This document shows, one piece after another, positions 6,957 to 9,039 of a stretch of 9,039 bases of DNA. The DNA is taken from the NCBI GenBank assembly GCA_050331115.1, contig JBHJHD010000091.1, positions 1 to 9,039 of the forward strand. Direction: 5' to 3'. The notes below the pieces were generated by a model. The model saw nothing but the letters and a program-made list of their open reading frames with translations, was not told the origin of the DNA and ran no database searches. The DNA comes from JBCCAG01 sp050331115. GTDB lineage: Bacteria > Cyanobacteriota > Cyanobacteriia > CAKZMO01. A program made the position numbers and the translations under genes. The first letter of the stretch is position 1. The number at the start of each line of letters is the position of its first letter.

Positions 6957-7343
6957 CTACGTTATCTCCATTTCGGGGGCTGACTCGTTGTAGGGCCGGG
7001 TCTGCTGCGTGGTGCGGCGCTTGCGCTCGGCTTTGCGCACTCCACCGGCCATTTCGTATTCGCTGCTGTTTTTGCCGTATTTGAAGGCGACGCCGAGCAG
7101 CATCTGTTCGGTCTGATCCTGCAGCACTTTTTCCCCGTCTAGGAGGGCATTGTAGGCGGCATCTACGGTGGAGAGCACAGTGTTGTATTGGGCAGATTTT
7201 TGCCGCACCTGCTGGATCAGTTGGTAAAACCCTTCTAGGGTCAGGCCATTGCCCAGGTCTAGGTTGGGGTCAATGGAGGTTAGGGCGGCTGCTCGCCGTT
7301 CGGCGCGCTCTAGGGCTTTTGAGCTACGTTTGCGTCGTGCCAT
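6957..7343 (-). CDS. Small basic, helical protein of unknown function
   Basis: A 128-residue, mostly helical protein. The N-terminus is very basic (MARRKRSSKALERAERRAAA). A helical, possibly coiled middle follows (about 34-84, LTLEGFYQLIQQVRQKSAQY and on). A motif-like segment comes next, KYGKNSSEYEMAGGVRKAER (88-107), then a polar tail. I recall similar 'KYGKxSxEYEMAGG.RKSERKR' proteins as conserved hypotheticals in cyanobacteria, but know of no function. There is no signal peptide or membrane span. The basic ends would suit nucleic-acid binding, which is inference. ATG 7343 has only a weak GAG-type ribosome site. It is divergent from the membrane-protein gene at 7855, and the 21-bp repeat array lies between them. 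Confidence 0.78.
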   Translation of the reverse strand: MARRKRSSKALERAERRAAALTSIDPNLDLGNGLTLEGFYQLIQQVRQKSAQYNTVLSTVDAAYNALLDGEKVLQDQTEQMLLGVAFKYGKNSSEYEMAGGVRKAERKRRTTQQTRPYNESAPEMEIT

Positions 7344-7397
7344 GGAGTTATCTCAGCTATTGAGTGGGTCGCTCTTAGCGTGGGATTGTTGTGGGGT

Positions 7398-7407
7398 AGG
7401 TTAACCT
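7398..7407. promoter_or_regulatory. 10-bp palindrome AGGTTAACCT upstream of the minus-strand gene
   Basis: This perfect palindrome lies 55 bp upstream of the ATG at 7343, a position suited to an operator. No known regulator is implied, and a short palindrome like this may be chance. Confidence 0.25.
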
Positions 7408-7513
7408 GTGGCGATCGCTTGAGCGTGCTTTAAGCTACGTTGAAGCTTGGCTAAGTTAAGTGATTACACTGTCCGGATGCTGCGATCGCTGGCGGTTTGG
7501 CCGGGGTGACTGG

Positions 7514-7765
7514 CGGCGGGAAAGCGAAACTAGATAAGGTTTAAGCGGTAGGGAGAAACGCTTAAGCGCAACCTGTAAATGCTTGAGCAAAACCTATAAA
7601 CGCTTATGTGTTATTTAGTACGGCTTAAGCGAAGCTTATGAATCAATAAGCGTTTGTCGCGATCGCTCAAGTGGAACTGGCAAATGCTTAAGCGTTGGCA
7701 AGAAACGCTTGAGTGGTATTAGCGATCGCTTGAGTGATGGGCGGTGTGATTTAAGCGGTAGCCGA
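7514..7765. repeat. Array of about 12 degenerate 21-bp repeats with palindromic core CGCTTRAGYG
   Basis: Core positions (the G of GCTTRAGYG) fall at 7518, 7539, 7560, 7581, 7602, 7623, 7644, 7665, 7686, 7707, 7728 and 7749, a strict 21-bp step. The best units are aaacgcttaagcg (7556), aaatgcttgagca (7577), aaatgcttaagcg (7682) and aaacgcttgagtg (7703); the consensus is AAAYGCTTRAGYG plus 8 looser bases. Units at 7518 and 7644 keep only their right half. The ideal core CGCTTAAGCG is a perfect palindrome. Two units are fused to HIP1 octamers (7659-7666, 7722-7729). Degenerate out-of-phase relatives occur at 7416-7462 (cgcttgagcg, gctttaagc, gttaagtg). The array fills the divergent region between the genes at 7343 and 7855. 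Confidence 0.9.
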
Positions 7766-7854
7766 GCGCAATTGCGAGATGTAGTGAAGGCGATCGCTAG
7801 CCAAAATTTATTAGTGAAGCTAAAGTAAATCAGTTTTATACCACTGGTGCTGTT

Positions 7855-8298
7855 ATGGATGCACGGCTCTCCTCGGTAGAAATTCAGCAGGCGCAGCAGG
7901 TGATCCACCGCTCTGAACAACCGGAGGTAGCTGAAATGGAAGCCGCGATTGCTTCCTTACAAAAGCACGATGGCGATTTGGAAGCGAGCTTTCAGGAGCT
8001 GTGGCGCGAGGAAGTGGGCAGCTTAGGTGCCTTTGGCCCCGGCGATAAGTCGCTGTGGGAGGTGACGCTGAGGGTGCTGAGGCAGGAGATCTGTGGCGAT
8101 GAGGGCTTTCGCTCGAAGATTTTGGACTACAACAAGAATCCAGGTAGCGCGTCGATTTTGACGGGGGCGATCGTGTCTTTGGTGGAGCTGACGACGCTGC
8201 CGATTGGCTCGGGAATTGCGACGGTGGTGGTGCTCTATATTCTCAAGGTGGGGCTGAATATTTTCTGTGAGTATACTGAGCCGGGGGAGGTAGAGTAG
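7855..8298 (+). CDS. Small protein with C-terminal membrane segments, upstream of the caspase gene; unknown function
   Basis: A 147-residue protein. Residues 1-95 are soluble, acidic and helical (EVAEMEAAIASLQ, LWREEVGSLGAFGPGDKSLW, LRVLRQEI). The C-terminal part holds two adjoining hydrophobic stretches, about 99-112 (ASILTGAIVSLVEL) and 115-137 (LPIGSGIATVVVLYILKVGLNIF), followed by an acidic tail (EYTEPGEVE). This could be a hairpin membrane anchor or pore-like segment. ATG 7855 lacks a ribosome site. An in-frame ATG at 7936 (Met28) stands 8 nt after a perfect GGAGG (7923-7927) and would give a 120-residue protein, so the true start is unsettled. I do not recognise the family. The next gene on the same strand, 187 bp on, is a caspase-like protease, so a sensor, anchor or effector partner is plausible; this is context-based inference. 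Confidence 0.78.
   Translation: MDARLSSVEIQQAQQVIHRSEQPEVAEMEAAIASLQKHDGDLEASFQELWREEVGSLGAFGPGDKSLWEVTLRVLRQEICGDEGFRSKILDYNKNPGSASILTGAIVSLVELTTLPIGSGIATVVVLYILKVGLNIFCEYTEPGEVE
7923..7927 (+). promoter_or_regulatory. GGAGG ribosome site favouring an internal start at 7936
   Basis: A perfect GGAGG, 8 nt before an in-frame ATG (7936), lies inside the frame that opens at 7855. The 7855 ATG has nothing comparable. Translation may start at 7936, or from both. Confidence 0.45.
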
Positions 8299-8324
8299 AG
8301 CTGTTGGGGCCGCCTCCGTTCTGG

Positions 8325-8445
8325 AAGGCCCCCCAGCCCCCACGTTTGGGGGAGCGGGATTCGAAATTAGAATTCCTGAAAGTCTTTTGCATCAGGAGGT
8401 TTGGTCTTTCTCTGGTTCCCCCAGTATTGGGGGCTGGGGGGCCTT
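8325..8445. repeat. 121-bp palindromic MITE-like element with 18-bp perfect terminal arms
   Basis: AAGGCCCCCCAGCCCCCA (8325-8342) is perfectly complementary to TGGGGGCTGGGGGGCCTT (8428-8445). Each arm also starts its own hairpin: CCCCCA-cgtt-TGGGGG (8337-8352) on the left and CCCCCA-gtat-TGGGGG (8418-8433) on the right. A central inverted repeat, TCCTGA/TCAGGA (8374-8379 and 8392-8397), makes the element symmetrical at three levels. There is no coding capacity. C/G-run palindromes of this look are dispersed in many filamentous cyanobacterial genomes, so a non-autonomous mobile or REP-like repeat is likely. No target-site duplication is apparent. It separates the membrane-protein gene from the caspase gene and would fold strongly in a shared transcript. 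Confidence 0.82.
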
Positions 8446-8485
8446 TTCGAGTGGTGAAATATCCAGGTTGTTTATGAGGTAGCCC

Positions 8486-9039
8486 ATGCCCTTTGAAACC
8501 GCCCATGCCCTAATCATCGGCGTCGGCTCCTACGCCCACCAGCCCGAGATGAACGTGCCCATCACCGTCGAAGATGCGATGGAGGTGGCGGACGTGCTGC
8601 GGAATCCTCGCTATTGCGGCTATCCGGAGGGGCAGGTGACGTTGCTCACTGAGGGGGAGGCGACGCGGGAGCGGGTTGAGGGGTTGCTGGATGAGCTGGC
8701 GGCGACGCTGACGGAGCAAGATACGTTTTTGCTGTTTTACAGCGGGCATGGGGAGTACGGGGAGGATGGGTATTACCTGACGACGCACGATACTCGGATG
8801 AGTGAGGGGAAGGTGGTTGCGGGGACTGGGGTGCAGGAATGGGTGCTGCTGGAGAAGCTACAGGCGATTAGGGCGAAGCGGGTGTTTTTGCTGTTTAATG
8901 CTTGCCATTCGGGGGAGATTTCGCCGCAGGCGTTGGGGGATGAGCTAGAGGCGACGGGGCGAAGCTTGCCGGAACGGACGGCGACAGCGCTGCTGGGGAC
9001 TGGAGAGGGGCGGGTGATTATTACGGCCTGTCGGGAGAC
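8486..9039 (+). CDS. Caspase-like (peptidase C14 / metacaspase) protein, 3' truncated by window
   Basis: The frame is open from ATG 8486 to the window end (184 residues, no stop). The first 184 residues are a caspase-fold (C14) domain: the first beta strand HALIIGVGSY (7-16), the catalytic histidine in FLLFYSGHGE (His88), the catalytic cysteine in RVFLLFNACHSGE (Cys140), and RVIITACRE (176-184), the strand typical of bacterial caspase domains. Both catalytic residues are present, so an active cysteine protease is expected. An in-frame TAG at 8480-8482 excludes an earlier start, and GAGGT (8476-8480) lies 5 nt before the ATG. Cyanobacterial homologues often carry C-terminal effector, sensor or repeat domains and are linked to programmed cell death or defence; whatever follows here is outside the window. 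Codons ending in G (GGG, GAG, GCG, ACG) dominate, more than in the kinase gene. Confidence 0.9.
   Translation, partial: MPFETAHALIIGVGSYAHQPEMNVPITVEDAMEVADVLRNPRYCGYPEGQVTLLTEGEATRERVEGLLDELAATLTEQDTFLLFYSGHGEYGEDGYYLTTHDTRMSEGKVVAGTGVQEWVLLEKLQAIRAKRVFLLFNACHSGEISPQALGDELEATGRSLPERTATALLGTGEGRVIITACRE

Larger units (their letters stand above)
7344..7854. other. Divergent intergenic region, 511 bp
   Basis: No convincing protein gene is seen. Besides the 21-bp array and the AGGTTAACCT palindrome it holds five HIP1 octamers (7411, 7482, 7659, 7722, 7790). The AT-rich segment 7800-7845 (ccaaaatttattag...cagttttatacc) is the likeliest place for the promoter of the rightward gene. No clear -35/-10 pair could be assigned. 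Confidence 0.5.

Noticed and set aside
7514..7765. CRISPR array
   Set aside because: The period is 21 bp with a 9-13-bp core and no unique spacers of about 30-40 bp; units are degenerate and no cas gene is nearby.
7636..7920. 94-residue minus-strand open frame across the repeat array and the start of the 7855 gene
   Set aside because: Its first third is antisense to the better-supported plus-strand gene, and the rest is the translated 21-bp repeat. No ribosome site, and the repeat phase runs on past its stop.
8243..8506. 87-residue minus-strand open frame over the palindromic element
   Set aside because: It consists largely of translated palindrome (GGWGAFQNGGG, APNTGG) and has no independent coding evidence.

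Overview
The window looks like chromosomal DNA from a filamentous or Leptolyngbya-like cyanobacterium; the genus is an inference. At least twelve copies of the cyanobacterial HIP1 octamer GCGATCGC are visible. The gene set also fits: a Tat-exported PhoX-type phosphatase, an ABC1/UbiB-type kinase, CofG for the deazaflavin FO, a decayed Uma2-family gene and a caspase-like protease.

Left part (1-2894): the C-terminal end of an RTX calcium-binding protein (+) meets a PhoX-type phosphatase (-). Their stop codons are separated by an exact 20-bp tandem duplication. Upstream of phoX lie a candidate Pho box and three 13-bp tandem repeats, in an AT-rich intergenic region shared with a divergent operon.

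Middle (2895-6181): three tightly packed genes on + encode an ABC1 atypical kinase, a small three-span membrane protein and CofG (the FO synthase radical-SAM subunit). A complete tRNA-Cys(GCA) follows.

Decayed zone (6182-6956): no intact gene. It holds short reading-frame remnants, a broken Uma2-family gene that keeps its ribosome binding site, and several hairpins. Two of the pairings interlock in a pseudoknot topology.

Right part (6957-9039): a small coiled, basic protein of unknown function (-) is divergent from a small membrane-anchored protein (+). The roughly 510-bp region between them carries the most striking signal in the window: about twelve copies of a degenerate palindromic motif (consensus CGCTTRAGYG) at an exact 21-bp period, i.e. 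two DNA helical turns. Downstream of the membrane protein is a 121-bp palindromic, MITE-like element with 18-bp perfect arms. A caspase-like protease follows, with His88/Cys140 visible, and runs off the window end. The membrane protein plus caspase pair is a plausible cell-death or conflict module; that is inference from domain type and gene order.
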